Shown: positions 19,947 through 32,211 of the stretch, in pieces
Layout: each line of letters starts with the position of its first letter
Position numbering within the stretch: position 1 is the first letter of the stretch
Source: Chrysomallon squamiferum
Taxonomy: Eukaryota > Mollusca > Gastropoda > Neomphalida > Peltospiridae
Length of the DNA: 64,000 nucleotides
Direction of reading: 5' to 3'
NCBI GenBank assembly: GCA_012295275.1
Contig: CM022672.1
Coordinates: 20,483,394 to 20,547,393 of the forward strand
Made by a program: the position numbers and the translations under genes
Notes under the pieces: generated by a model
What the model was told of the DNA's origin: nothing
The model's input: only the letters and a program-made list of their open reading frames with translations
Databases searched by the model: none

Positions 19947-22211
19947 TCTTTGATCATGATATATTAATAATGATAAAACTATGATGACGAAGATAATAAT
20001 AATTATTTTGATGCTGATGATGAAAATAATATAACAATGATCATATATTATTATGATGAAGATATTAATATAATATAATGCAGTACAGTACAATACAATA
20101 TAATACAATATAATATAATATAATATAATACAATATAATACAATATAATACAATATAATATAATATAATATAATATAATATAATATAATATAAAGATAAT
20201 GATAGCATAATGATAATGTTGATGAAGAAACAAACAGTAACTGTACAGACCTGGTTCGGGTTTTGTATGTTTCATGCTTTCTGTTGCTATGTATTCCACT
20301 GTGCATCCTCTGCCAAGCTGTACAATACCAGGCCCTCCATGGCCCGTGGCTTTCACTTTGACTCCAGTGGATGATCTTTCTCTTTCAACTAACAAAAAAG
20401 AAAGAAAACAATAAAATAATAATAATAATTATAATGAAAAACATTGAAAAAAAAAAATAAAAGAAAGAAAGAAAAATAATTAATACATTTTTGACAAGTT
20501 AACAAGTTCAGTCATTCGCGTCGTTCATTTCTTCATTTTGTTTATTTCTATTATTTCTATTATTATTATTATTATTATTATTACTATTATTATTATCTTA
20601 TAGGAAATACTGATACTTCACTTTGTGTTTGCTTATTTGAGGCAAATTTGTGGTTTCCTATAAATATAATGCTTGATTTTGGTCCTAATTGAATAATGCC
20701 TCCATCCTTAGCAGTTAGATCCAGATTGCCTGTACAGCATCAAAAAAAAAAAAAAAAAAAAAAAAATATCTGTATTATGGAGAATGGAAATAAAATAAAA
20801 TAATACTAATCCTGTGACAGAAAACAGACTTATGTGTCTTACTTGTAGAACGTCGAAAACATAACATCTATTGTCACAGAAAACAGATATATATGTATTA
20901 CATAAAGAACGTCAAAAACAAAACTTATCTTTTTCATAGAAAAGAGATATGATATATCTGTATTGCTTGTAAAATGACAAAAAGAATACTTAACTCTAGT
21001 CACAGAAAACAGATATATCTGTATTAGTTGTGGAACGTTAGAAACAATACTAAATTATCGTATTATAGTAGAAAACGTTCAGACATATTTGTAGAAGGTC
21101 AAACAATCAAACAATCATAAAGTTTTGAATTATTATAGAAAATATTCAGAAACATCAATATTAATCGTAGAACGTCCAAAATAATATCAACACTTGTCCT
21201 GTCACATATAGTGGTCAGAAATATCTGTCTTGCTTGTAGAAGGAGAATGTTTTTATACATAAGAAAAACCTTGATATTTTTCTTTTCTGAAATGGATAAA
21301 GAAATATATTAAATATAGGGGACTATCACCAGAGTGAATTATCAATTGTTGTTACGATAAAAACTGGACATTAGAAATAAATACAACAACTTTTCGAACA
21401 ATAATATACCTAGTTCATTTAATGGTACAACTAAAAGTACAGTTTAAGAGAATATATATTTCAAACACACACACGCACATGCTCACGCACGCACACACAC
21501 ACAGAGGGACTTAGTTACCTGTTTCGTTCATTGTTATGTCCTGATTGGAAATTATCTCTTCTCTGTTTACATCATCGCGAATCGATGGCATTGTCGGGTC
21601 AGCCTTTATCATAAAGATGTGCGTGAAAAAACAACAATAATAAATCCATAATTATTTGAACTTTGAAGAAAACAAGATTATTTCATATATTTTTTAATTC
21701 ATTTTTTTGTTTTTCATTTTTATTTTTATTTTTTTGTTAAATAAATATATTGATACAGTCTACGCCTATCTTGTTGACAAACATTAGAAACGAATAACTG
21801 AACTTCAAAACTATTTTGAATGAAGATAACACACACATACATTTGAATATGTGTATGTATATACGTTTGTATATATGTATTTTTTATTTGTTTAGGTATG
21901 TATATATGTATGTATACAAGTATGTAGTATATGAGCATATTTAAATATGTTCATGAGTGTATGTGTGTGTGTATTTAGATACATACAAAAATATATGTAA
22001 CTAAGTAGAAATATAAAATGTGTTTAAAAGGCAATGGATCGAGAACGCGTATATTTACAGGAGATGATACTTTAGGCTGTTGTACTTCACTGGATGACAC
22101 ATAATTATCGCTAGTCGTTTGTTTATCATTAAAGACGAGCTCATCTTTACCACGTGGATGTTTTTCTTGCTGTGGTCGTTGTGTTTGTGTTTTACAACAA
22201 ATGTTACCCAT
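19445..22211 (-). CDS. Unit 3: putative acylated RHIM-like protein lacking protease
   Basis: Exons 22059-22211, 21519-21603, 20622-20729, 20251-20388 and 19445-19527 sum to 567 bp (188 aa) in consistent phase, with TGA at 19445-19447. The start MGNICCKTQ combines Gly2 with Cys5 and Cys6, the classic pattern for dual N-myristoylation and S-palmitoylation. Exon 3 gives GGIIQLGPKSSIIFIG and exon 4 gives PGIVQLGRGCTVEYI. Exon 2 reads IISNQDITM, so the exon 2 motif is not conserved. Splice sites are intact (GTGAAG after exon 3). It may be a functional protease-free adaptor or a decaying copy. Confidence 0.45.
20075..20195. repeat. (ATATA)n pentanucleotide tract, unit 3
   Basis: About 120 bp of taata/caata pentamers downstream of exon 4, longer than the unit 2 copy. 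It has no coding meaning. Confidence 0.9.
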
Positions 22212-22530
22212 CTACAAAAGAAATACCAGTAACAGAAAGAAATTAAAAGTTTAAAAGTGATGTACAATCACAAATGTATGATTGTATGCATGTTTCTATG
22301 TATCCACATATGTCAGTATGTATATGTGTATGTATTGCATTGTATTGTACTTCATTGTACTGTATGTTCATATCTACAATAGAAACACCAGTAACGGAAA
22401 TAAAATAAAAGTCTTAAAATAATATACTCACAAAAATGTATGCATATACGTCTGTATATCAGTATGTATGTATTTTAGGATTTGAATATTTTCTGTCTAA
22501 TGTACGTCAGATTAGACTATGCACATAGAC

Positions 22531-22633
22531 AATATTCGGGAACGCACTGACTAAGGAGGAAACGTCAAGTCTCGACTTCACGAACCACGAGACTCGAATC
22601 TATGATAGCCATTCGCCTGCACCCCGAAGGCGG
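22531..22633. repeat. Dispersed repeat fragment, possibly tRNA-derived SINE (copy 1)
   Basis: A roughly 100-bp GC-richer island in AT-rich DNA, repeated at 29343-29447. The minus strand contains gattcgagtc, which resembles a pol III B box (consensus GGTTCGANNCC) with a mismatch at the second position. No clear A box or poly-A tail was identified, so the SINE assignment is tentative. Confidence 0.35.
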
Positions 22634-23009
22634 ACATATATATATATATATATAAATAGCATTTTATTGTAGTGTATGTGTGTATGAATATGTGTCTGTT
22701 TGTATATAGGTTTGCAATTGTTATACTATTTGCATTGTGTTGTGTTGTATTGTATTGTAGTATGTATGTGTGTGTTTGTGTGTAAGTATATGTGTAGATT
22801 TGAATGATAACTGTAGATATGTTTGAACCGAAACTGGCTGGTCGACATTTATCATTTGTTTTTCATAGCCTGAAATGATACTGACATTTCAAATACTTTC
22901 TTTCTCACAATATTACGGTTAAATGTTAACATTCAACAAGACATAATTTTTGAATATATAATTTTACAACAGTCTGATTACATTTTAATCAATGTAAATA
23001 TTGTATATC

Positions 23010-23130
23010 ATCTTTACCTGTGCGACTTTCGTGTTGCACGTATACTTCCTTGTTTCGAATGACGAATTGTTGTTATATCATTGTGTATTCTCAGTTTCCA
23101 ATACATGCAAATTGACAAGGTCAGTAACGC
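23010..23130 (-). promoter_or_regulatory. Leader block of unit 3 with octamer
   Basis: CGCACAG and a GTAAAG donor end the leader (last base about 23018). The octamer (ATGCAAAT on the plus strand) is at 23105-23112, with CATGTATT replacing the TATATT box. Layout is as in unit 1. Confidence 0.4.
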
Positions 23131-23164
23131 GATGAAACTGTAAAATGTTGTTGTTGTTGTTGTT

Positions 23165-23345
23165 AGTGAAACGTGAGCAGTCTACAGTGGAAGTCAAAGT
23201 ACAGCAGTTAGATGGTCACTGGCGAGCTCCAGCACGAAAACGAAAATACCGAGCTGTCGATGCCAGAATCCGGTCTGTGAAAGACGAGTAGATCAGCCAC
23301 AACATGACAGACATGGAGTACACTGACCACGTCATCAACGAGAAT
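23165..23345 (+). pseudogene. MULE transposase fragment, copy 2 (short)
   Basis: Only the end of the fragment seen at 9850-10290 remains, from VKREQSTVEVKVQQL through the KRKYRAVDARI region to the shared in-frame TAG. It joins leader-block sequence directly at its left edge, so roughly 800 bp present in units 1 and 4 have been lost here. Confidence 0.7.
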
Positions 23346-23634
23346 CAACGGAAATATTATTTAAAATAAATCACCTTCTTCGTTTTGTTTTCCTCGTTTC
23401 ATTCTTTAATTCTTTCTTTCTTTATTTGCTATTTTGTTGGTTTATTTATTTATTCAGTGGTTTGTTGCTCTGTCATGTATGTTCTTCGCTTTGAAAATTT
23501 AATTTTTTCTGTATCTTGTAATAGTTGTAGTCGCCGTTATTGTCATACTGTCACACAGACTAAAAACAGATAATTAATTATATTGGTTTTCTGAAATATA
23601 ATTAATCAGTTTTGAGGAAAATCTTTGAAAGACG

Positions 23635-24613
23635 TTTATAATATAGCAATGTTAACAATAATGGAATACATTTATTATTATTATTATTATTATATAAAAT
23701 CAGTGAAAGTTTCATGTTGTTGGCGTTTATTATAAAAAAGATATTTTCTCATATAAATAAATAAATAAGAAACCAATTAATTAGATTAACATTAAAACAA
23801 AAAGAACAATATAAAATAAAATAAAATAAAATAAAATAAAATAAATAAAGAAATAAAGAAAATTTAAAAAAAAGAAAAGAAAAAAGAATAATTTAAAGAA
23901 GCAATCAAACAAACAAAAACAGTTGTTTTTTTTACATTTGATTCAGTTAAAAATTGAATTGAATTAATAAATGAATATTTAACAATAGTTTTAATTTATT
24001 CTATGTTAGTTATATGCCTTCTTATCATAATAAAAAGAAAAAGGAAAACATCTTTTGCCATATAAATCTAATATTTATAAATCACAAATAAAAGACTTGA
24101 CGTAGTTATCGGTAACCAACATTTTTGAATTTACATCTGTTTTCATTTTTTCATGAGTTGTAGGGACATAAACAATTAATCACCACAGAGTAAAACAGGT
24201 AAATGGCCGCAACTTAAAAACTATCATATGGATTTGCTTCAAATATTGAGTGAATAAAGACAATAAACTGTTCTATTATTAAATTCAATGTCAGGTATGA
24301 AATAGCATGTAACTGTAGTACTGAACTCATTATCAAACAAACAACACAGATCAAGAGCAATTTTTTCCCCAAGCAAATGTTGCTGTAAGCCGAGTTAAAA
24401 GATGTTAAAAAAACACACGATACTGCACATTTTGTACGGGATAGATGTTATTATTATTATTTTTAAAACGTACTCTATGATCATAATTTGAGACCAACAC
24501 CATGTTAATACAATCTCCTTATATCATATAAGTACAAATATTAATAAAGGACACAGACATATTTACAAACTGAATATTAAAGATTGTTTTTTTTTTTCTA
24601 GATACCCCTGGAA
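23635..24613. other. Conserved intergenic block of the array (copy 3)
   Basis: Homologous to 2034-3089 and 10617-11602, with small deletions (for example around 24370-24440) that close the frame open in the other two copies. This supports a non-coding interpretation. Confidence 0.6.
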
Positions 24614-24740
24614 CAGTGCTTCTCATATGGATGGTACTCGGCTTTAGTTTCGTAAATTGTTTCAATTAGTGCTACTATAAAAGTATAATGGTCAAAAACG
24701 ATAATGACAAAATGGTGAGCTTGGACTCTGAGAACCACTG
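24614..24740. mobile_element. hAT-type MITE, array copy 3
   Basis: Third copy of the 127-bp element with the same ends and the ctctagaa flank, at the equivalent position downstream of exon 6 in unit 4. Confidence 0.75.
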
Positions 24741-25036
24741 CTCTAGAAGATGTTAATTATCTGTTATTACTTATTGTCTACCTAACATCTGTTTTGATGA
24801 AACGTTCAGAGAATTTTATATCAGCTGTTTAATGGCACGTCTCTTTTATGATTTCTGGAGTAGTGCAACAATAATGAAATTTATTACGCTAACAGTTCAC
24901 TCGTTATAAGAACAGTCAGTTTATAAAGAGAATTCTCTATGAATTATTTAGCGGCACGTCTTTGTATTATTTCTGAAGAAGTTCAACAGTCATTAAAATA
25001 TTTGAATCTATCTATATCATAATATCTGAATTTACT

Positions 25037-26192
25037 CTAATTGAAAATTCTTGATGGATCTCTGAAATATTTCCCGTAACGCGATACCCCTGGTGAATCA
25101 GAAGCACCTTTTTCAAATGTGCAGTGAAACCTTACAAAATTTGGATTTCGAAGTCCTTCATGGCCAGAAGTGGGGAATTTATTCCTGATGCAGAATTGGG
25201 ATGCCTTTTCAACCGTTTCGTTTGTTAGATCAATTACTAAGCAATTTGTGTTACGTTTTTTGTTTTCGCCTCTGTCGTGACCCACAAACGTGAAGGGCAC
25301 GTCGCTTTTGACATCACAAAACAAAACAGGCGGTGGTGGCGTCCTGTTTTAAGATTTCGCTCAAGAACAATAACATCCAGTTGTTTCTCTCTGTAGAGTA
25401 CGGAATGAAAGGTGAATATCAGTTACGTGTTTCCAGTATTTTCACTTTCAAAACTGATCTAAATTCATCGGATTATCTGAATAATGAAATAATATAACAG
25501 AATTATTGGTACATGAACACTGCCATCCATACCTAACTATTTCGCTATATACATAAACAGTTATCTATTTAAGCGTTATCTATGCATATATCTATTTATG
25601 TGTCTCTCCATAACAAGTGAGAAAATAGTCCTCACTGATGTTTAACACGTTACACCTCAAACAAATAAAAAAAAAAAAAAAAAAAAAAAAAATTAACAGA
25701 AATATGGATATTGTCCGTTATCAATCAAAATTGTTATCTCCAATATTTTTTAGATAAAGCCAAAATCAAAATTAGATATAGAAAATTGCAATTCTGGAAA
25801 TCCATGTGAGTGATTGCAAATATCAATTTTTTATTTGTGGTTTCAAGATATTAAGTGTTAACAATCAGTAAAGTTGTATATTTTGGGTGTATGTGTTTTG
25901 GTGTATGTGTTTTTTTCCCACCGGATATATGCATTTCAATTTATCAATTTCAATATAAATAATACAAAGCAGGACTAAAAGGAGCGACAATTAATTATCA
26001 GTTTAATGTTCCTGAAAATATATTTGCAGATATAAACATAATACAAATGTTTCCTCATGAAAGACCAAATAAAACTTACCATGTAAAAATGGTTTCACAA
26101 TGTGATGTGCAGTCATTATGTAATGATCTTATACAAGGAAACCAGTTGCTGTTGCGAGAGGGGTGATGATTTTACCAACTGGACAATCATTT
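25037..26192 (-). pseudogene. Unit 4: broken protease exons 5-6
   Basis: It has the same exon 5 deletion frameshift and TAA, the same loss near the start of exon 6 (start about 25476), and the same truncation after VSRYGK as unit 2. A further 2-bp loss (near 25349) shifts the frame within the Asp-coding segment. The Ser region reads GASDSPG. The shared breakpoints mean units 2 and 4 descend from an already broken copy. Confidence 0.75.
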
Positions 26193-26499
26193 TCAGAAAT
26201 TCCAACTCCTCGATACGCCACCGGACATTTTAGAAAATCCTCTAAAATCTGTAACCAAAACAAAAACCTCAAGTGCTTTCTTACTGTGTAAAAACTTTGA
26301 CACGCAAATTTTTTTTTAGAAAAACACAAACAACAACAACAAAACAACAACAAACAAACAAACAAACAAAACAAACACTAAGAAGGAAACACACCTAAAA
26401 ATCACCAAACAAAACCTAACAAATAACCAATCAAAAGAGCAACAAACTACATAATTTTATTTTTGTGTTTGTGTTTTTGGTATTTTATATTTGTTTGTT

Positions 26500-26555
<56 letters not shown>

Positions 26556-27214
26556 CAGATTTACCCGTAGCAAATAAAAAGCAGTAACATTTAATATTAG
26601 GTGTACTGAGATATAATTAAACTTTTATTTAATCAAATTATAAAATAATGTCTATGCTGATGATGAAATTAATAATAATAATAATAATAATAATAATTCT
26701 TTGATCATGATATATTAATAATGATAAAACTATGATGACGAAGATAATAATAATTATTTTGATGCTGATGATGAAAATAATAATAACAATGATCATATAT
26801 TATTATGATGAAGATATTAATATAATATAATGCAGTACAGTACAATACAATACAATACAATATAATATAATACAATACAATATAATATAATATAATATAA
26901 TATAATATAATACAATATAATACAGTATAATATAATATAATATAATATAATATAAATAATATAATATAAAGATAATGATGATAATGTTGACGAGGAAACA
27001 AACAGTAACTGTACAGACCTGGTTCGGGTTTTGTATGTTTCATGCTTTCTGTGGCTATGTATTCCACTGTGCATCCTCTGCCAAACTGTACAATACCAGG
27101 CCCTCCATGGCCCGTGGCTTTCACTTTGACTCCAGTGGATGATCTTTCTTTTTCAACTAACAAAAAAGAAAGAAAACAATAAAATAATAATAATAATTAT
27201 AATGAAAAAAATTG

Positions 27215-27251
<37 letters not shown>

Positions 27252-27314
27252 CTTTTTTGACAAGTTAACAAGTTCAGTCATTCGCGTCGTTCATTTCTTC
27301 ATTTTGTTTATTTC

Positions 27315-27386
<72 letters not shown>

Positions 27387-29016
27387 CTTATAGCAAATAC
27401 TGATACTTCACTTTGCGTTTGTTTATTTGAGGCAAATTTGTGGTTTCCTATAAATATAATGCTTGATTTTGGTCCTAACTGAATAATGCCTCCATCCTTA
27501 GTAGTTAGATCCAGATTGCCTGTACAGCATAAAAAAAAAAAAAAAAAAAAAATTAATATCTGTATTACTTGCAGAATGGAAATAAAATAAAATAATACTA
27601 ATCCTGTGACAGAAAACAGACTTATGTGTCTTACTTGTAGAACGTCGAAAACAAAACATCTATTGTCACAGAAAACAGATATATATATATGTATTACATA
27701 TAGAACGTCAAAAACAAAACTTACCTTTTTCATAGAAAAGAGATATGATATATCTGTATTGCTTGTAAAATGACAAAAAGAATACTTAACTCTAGTCACA
27801 GAAAACAGATATATCTGTATTATTTGTGGAACGTTAGAAATAATAATAAATTCTCGTATTATAGTAGAAAACGTTCAGACATATTTGTAGAAGGTCAAAC
27901 AATCAAACAATCATAAAGTTTTGAATTATTATAGAAAATATTCAGAAACATCAATATTAATCGTAGAACGTCCAAAATAATATCAACACTTGTCCTGTCA
28001 CATATAGTGGTCAGAAATATTTGTCTTGCTTGTAGAAGGAGAATGTTTTTATACATAAGAAAAACCTTGATATTTTTCTTTTCTGAAATGGATAAAGAAA
28101 TATATTAAATATAGGGGACTATCACCAGAGCGAATTATCAATTGTTGTTACGATAAAAAGTGGATATTAGAAATAAATACAACAACATTTCGAACAATAA
28201 TATACCTAGTTCATTTAATGGTACAACTAAAAGTACAGTTTAAGAGAATATATATTTCAAACACACACACGCACATGCTCACGCACGCACACACACACAC
28301 AGGGACTTAGTTACCTGTTTCGTTCATTGTTATGTCCTGATTGGAAATTATCTCTTCTCTGTTTACATCATCGCGAATCGATGGCATTGTCGGGTCAGCC
28401 TTTATCATAAAGGTGTGCGTGAAAAAACAACAATAATAAATCCATAATTATTTGAACTTTGAAGAAAAAAAGATTATTTCATATATTTTTTAATTCATTT
28501 TTTTTGTTTTTCATTTTTATTTTTATTTTTTTGTTAAATAAATATATTGATATACTCTGCGCCTATCTTGTTGACAAACATTAGAAACGAATAACTCAAC
28601 TTCAAAACTATTTTGAATGAAGATAACACACACATACATTTGAATATGTATATATGTGTATGTATATACGTTTGTATATATGTATTTTTTATTTTTTTAG
28701 GTATGTATATATGTATGTATACAAGTATGTAGTATATGAGCATATTTAAATATGTTTATATGTGTATGTGTGGGTGTATTTAGATACATACAAAAATATA
28801 TGTAACTAAGTAGAAATATAAAATGTGTTTAAAAGGCAATGGATCGAGAACACGTATATTTACAGGAGATGATATTTCAGGCTGTTGTACTTCACTGGAT
28901 GACACATAATTATCGGAAGTCCTTTGTTTATCATTAAAGACGAGCTCATCTTTACCACGTGGATGTTTTTCTTGCTGTGGTCGTTGTGTTTGTGTTTTAC
29001 AACAAATGTTACCCAT
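26193..29016 (-). CDS. Unit 4: putative acylated RHIM-like protein lacking protease
   Basis: Exons 28864-29016, 28315-28399, 27412-27519, 27019-27156 and 26193-26275 give 567 bp (188 aa), with the stop in former exon 5 at 26193-26195. It begins MGNICCKTQ, as in unit 3. Exon 3 has GGIIQLGPKSSIIFIG; exon 4 has IVQFG, with a Phe in the core. Exon 1 is almost identical to unit 3, indicating recent duplication or conversion. Splice sites look usable. Functional status is unknown. Confidence 0.45.
26825..26965. repeat. (ATATA)n pentanucleotide tract, unit 4
   Basis: The longest of the three pentanucleotide tracts downstream of exon 4, showing continued expansion after duplication. Confidence 0.9.
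27316..27386. repeat. (ATT)n tract next to exon 3 of unit 4
   Basis: About 70 bp of pure ATT on the intron side of exon 3. A poly-A/T run at 27532-27552 lies on the other side, just past the acceptor. Confidence 0.9.
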
Positions 29017-29342
29017 CTACAAAAGAAATACCAGTAACAGAAAGAAATTAAAAGTTTAAAAGTGATGTACAATCACAAATGTATGATTGTATGCATGTTT
29101 CTATGTATCCACATATGTCAGTATGTATATGTGTATGTATTGCATTCTATTGTACTGCATTGTACTGTATGTTCATATCTACAATAGAAACACCAGTAAC
29201 GGAAATAAAATAAAAGTCTTAAAATAATATACTCACAAAATTGTATGCATATACGTCTGTATATCAGTATGTATGTATTTTAGGATTTGAATATTTTCTG
29301 TCTAACGTACGTCAGATTAGAATATGTCAGATTAGTAGACAA

Positions 29343-29447
29343 TATTCGGGAACGCACTGACTAAGGAGGAAACGTCAAGTCTCGACCTCACAAACCACGA
29401 GACTCGAATCTATGATAGCCATTCGCCTGCACCCCGAAGGCGGACAC
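29343..29447. repeat. Dispersed repeat fragment, possibly tRNA-derived SINE (copy 2)
   Basis: A near-identical copy of 22531-22633 at the same relative place in unit 4, with the B-box-like gattcgagtc on the minus strand. Confidence 0.35.
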
Positions 29448-29824
29448 ATATATATCTATGTATAGCAGTTTATTGTATTGAATGTGAGTATGAATATGTG
29501 TCTGTTTATATATAAGTTTGCAATTGTTATACTGTTTGCATTGTGTTGTGTTGTATTGTATTGTAGTATGTATGTGTGTGTTTGTTTTGTGTGTAAATAT
29601 ATGTGTAGATTTGAATGATAACTGTAGATATGTTTGAACTGTAGATATGCTAGTCGCCATTTATCATTTTTTTTCATAGCCTGAAATCATACTTACATTT
29701 CAAATACTTTCTTTCTCACAATATTACGGTTAAATGTTAACATTCAACAAGACATAATTTTTGAATATATAATTTTACAACAGTCTGATTACATTTTAAT
29801 CAATGTAAATATTGTATAACATCT

Positions 29825-29950
29825 TTACCTGTGCGACTTTCGTGTTGCACGTATACTTCCTTGTTTCGAATGACAAATTGTTGTTATATCATTGTGTATT
29901 CCCAGTTACCAATATATGCAAATTAACAAGGTCAGTTATGCGGTGAAACT
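29825..29950 (-). promoter_or_regulatory. Leader block of unit 4 with octamer and TATA-like box
   Basis: The leader ends at about 29829 before GTAAAG. The octamer is at 29916-29923 overlapping a TATATT box, as in units 1 and 2. Confidence 0.4.
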
Positions 29951-30384
29951 GTAAAATGTTGTTGTTGTTCTTCTTTTTCTTGTTTCTATGCTGCATATGT
30001 CAACGAATAAACTCTAAGTTTGATACAAATATTTGCGAAGAGTGTATGTTAATATCAGCTATATGAAAGATCGATTAGATAAAAAAGAAAAGTGTTCCAG
30101 AATGTTATTCTAATTAATTTATTCAGTGAAGAATATCACTGTTACTAGAAGTTTTACAAATTATAACGGAATTCTTACAAAGTTGGATAAGCTATATCAC
30201 GTTTCTAGAGTTAAATATTTTTATTCGTATATGTTAGTTGATGGAATAAATATACATCTTATGTTTTAATTTTAAGGCATAATTGCATTTTGTAAAACGT
30301 TTTTCTTTTTTGTTTCAATCTCATATAATTTAATATAAAGCAAACAAAAAGATATGCTAATATATAACGTTATTTATATTATAT

Positions 30385-30850
30385 CATCCGATGGTTCTGC
30401 TGGAGAAAGTTGAGGATGTTTGTGCCGACACAATTGACGACAGTCCTCAGGATGAAAAGCTAACATTACTAATGGACTACGTCACACCTGGATAGAAGGG
30501 CCATGGACTCCAGAAATATGGAACCATTTTGGCAATGACAGTCACAGGACAAATAACCACTTGAAAGGATGGCACCATAAAATCAATCAAATCTATAAGA
30601 GTCATCCGAACATATTTGAGGCTGTAGGTCTATTGAAACGTGAGCAGTCTACAGTGGAAGTCAAACTACAGCAGTTAGATGGTCACTGGCGAGCTCCGGC
30701 ACGAAAACGAAAATATCGAGCTGTCGATGCCAGAATCCGGTCTCTGAAAGACGAGTAGATCAGCCACAACATGACAGACATGGAGTACACTGACCACGTC
30801 ATCGAGCTTTTGCATTTCAACAGAAAGCTACGAGAATCAACGGAAATATT
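30385..30850 (+). pseudogene. MULE transposase C-terminal fragment, copy 3
   Basis: Same extent, frame break and in-frame TAG as the fragment at 9850-10290, with an additional short deletion (NQIYKSHPNIF replacing NQIGQKSPPNIF). It marks the right end of the array; recognisable unit sequence stops at about 31070. Confidence 0.75.
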
Positions 30851-31074
30851 ATTTAAAATAAATCACCTTCATTTACTTTCCTTCTTCATTTTTTTTCAAC
30901 ATTTCATTCTTTAATTCTTTCTTTATTTATTTGCTGTTTTGTTGGTTTATTTATTTATTTGTTTATTCTGTGGTTTGTTGTTCTCTCGTGTATACACTTC
31001 TCTTTGAAAATTTAATTTCATCTGCATCTTGTAATAGTTGTAGTCGTCGTTATTGTCATACTGTCATTCAAAAT

Positions 31075-32050
31075 GAATCGTGAAAATGAATTATGGAAAC
31101 AATTAATGCATTACTGAAGTTTGAATTCAATAATTTGTTGTATTAACATATACAAATTAATAGACAGACACAGATCAGACAGAAAGAGATAGACAGACGA
31201 CGTATGGACACACATATTTACACCAGAGCCATTGTATATCGTTTTACAATTTTTTTTTTTTATATATATATATTTGTAATACCAACAACATAACCACTGA
31301 AACGACCTCTTAGTGCTAAGAACTGCACTGTGATACAGAATTAGTTCTTATCGTTTGACTGCACACTCCGACAACCAGGACATAGACAGATCCTAATTAG
31401 TACAGCGACGTAGAATTCATTTTAGGACCATTTATACAAGTTTATCTATTATACGACAAATAATTACCTATGAATAGGTATTCAATCGTTCTTTTACAAA
31501 GTCATTCAGAGAAATTTCCTGTCAAATTGCCAGCTCGAGAAATGTTATTTTATGATATGTGGATAAAAATAATTTTACTGAATATACAAACAACGAAAGA
31601 CTGTAATACAGCAAACTTATAACATTTATTAAAAGTCATACCAGAATCAATGACAGTCGTAACAATAATAATATTATCAACAAGAAATTAATATTTTAAA
31701 ATTATAGAATTGATTGATTTATTTTTTAGCATTTTTTTACAAATGAAACATATGTACATTACTGTATTATAGTTGTGAATATTATGCAAGCATTTACATT
31801 TTACATTCAAACAAACAAAAAAATGTCATCAATAATCTGGCACTATCGGTATTCTGAATATCAGTATAAGGCAAAAGTACTGGGAAGAATGAAAGAAACT
31901 AGTAAAACAACCAAAATTAATAACAGTGTATCATTTTGGAATTACTCAAATAGTGTAAGTCGTTTAAGAACTGAAATTATGCATTCGGATATTCTTTTTC
32001 AATTACGTGCTTCTCTGTTCAGTAGTGTTATCGTGTCTGTGTGTATGTGT
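31075..32050. other. Spacer between the array and PGAP4
   Basis: About 1 kb of non-repetitive AT-rich sequence. The part nearest PGAP4 may be its 3' untranslated region; an AATAAA on the minus strand lies near 31718-31723. No coding region is supported. Confidence 0.4.
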
Positions 32051-32054
32051 TTTA

Positions 32055-32157
<103 letters not shown>

Positions 32158-32211
32158 GTTACCATACATTATTATGTTTCATTTTAAATAACACTAATAA
32201 CATTTATAATT

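Noticed and set aside
22531-22633. Possible intact tRNA gene around the B-box-like motif
   Set aside because: No cloverleaf with acceptor and anticodon arms could be drawn, and no A box was found at the right spacing.
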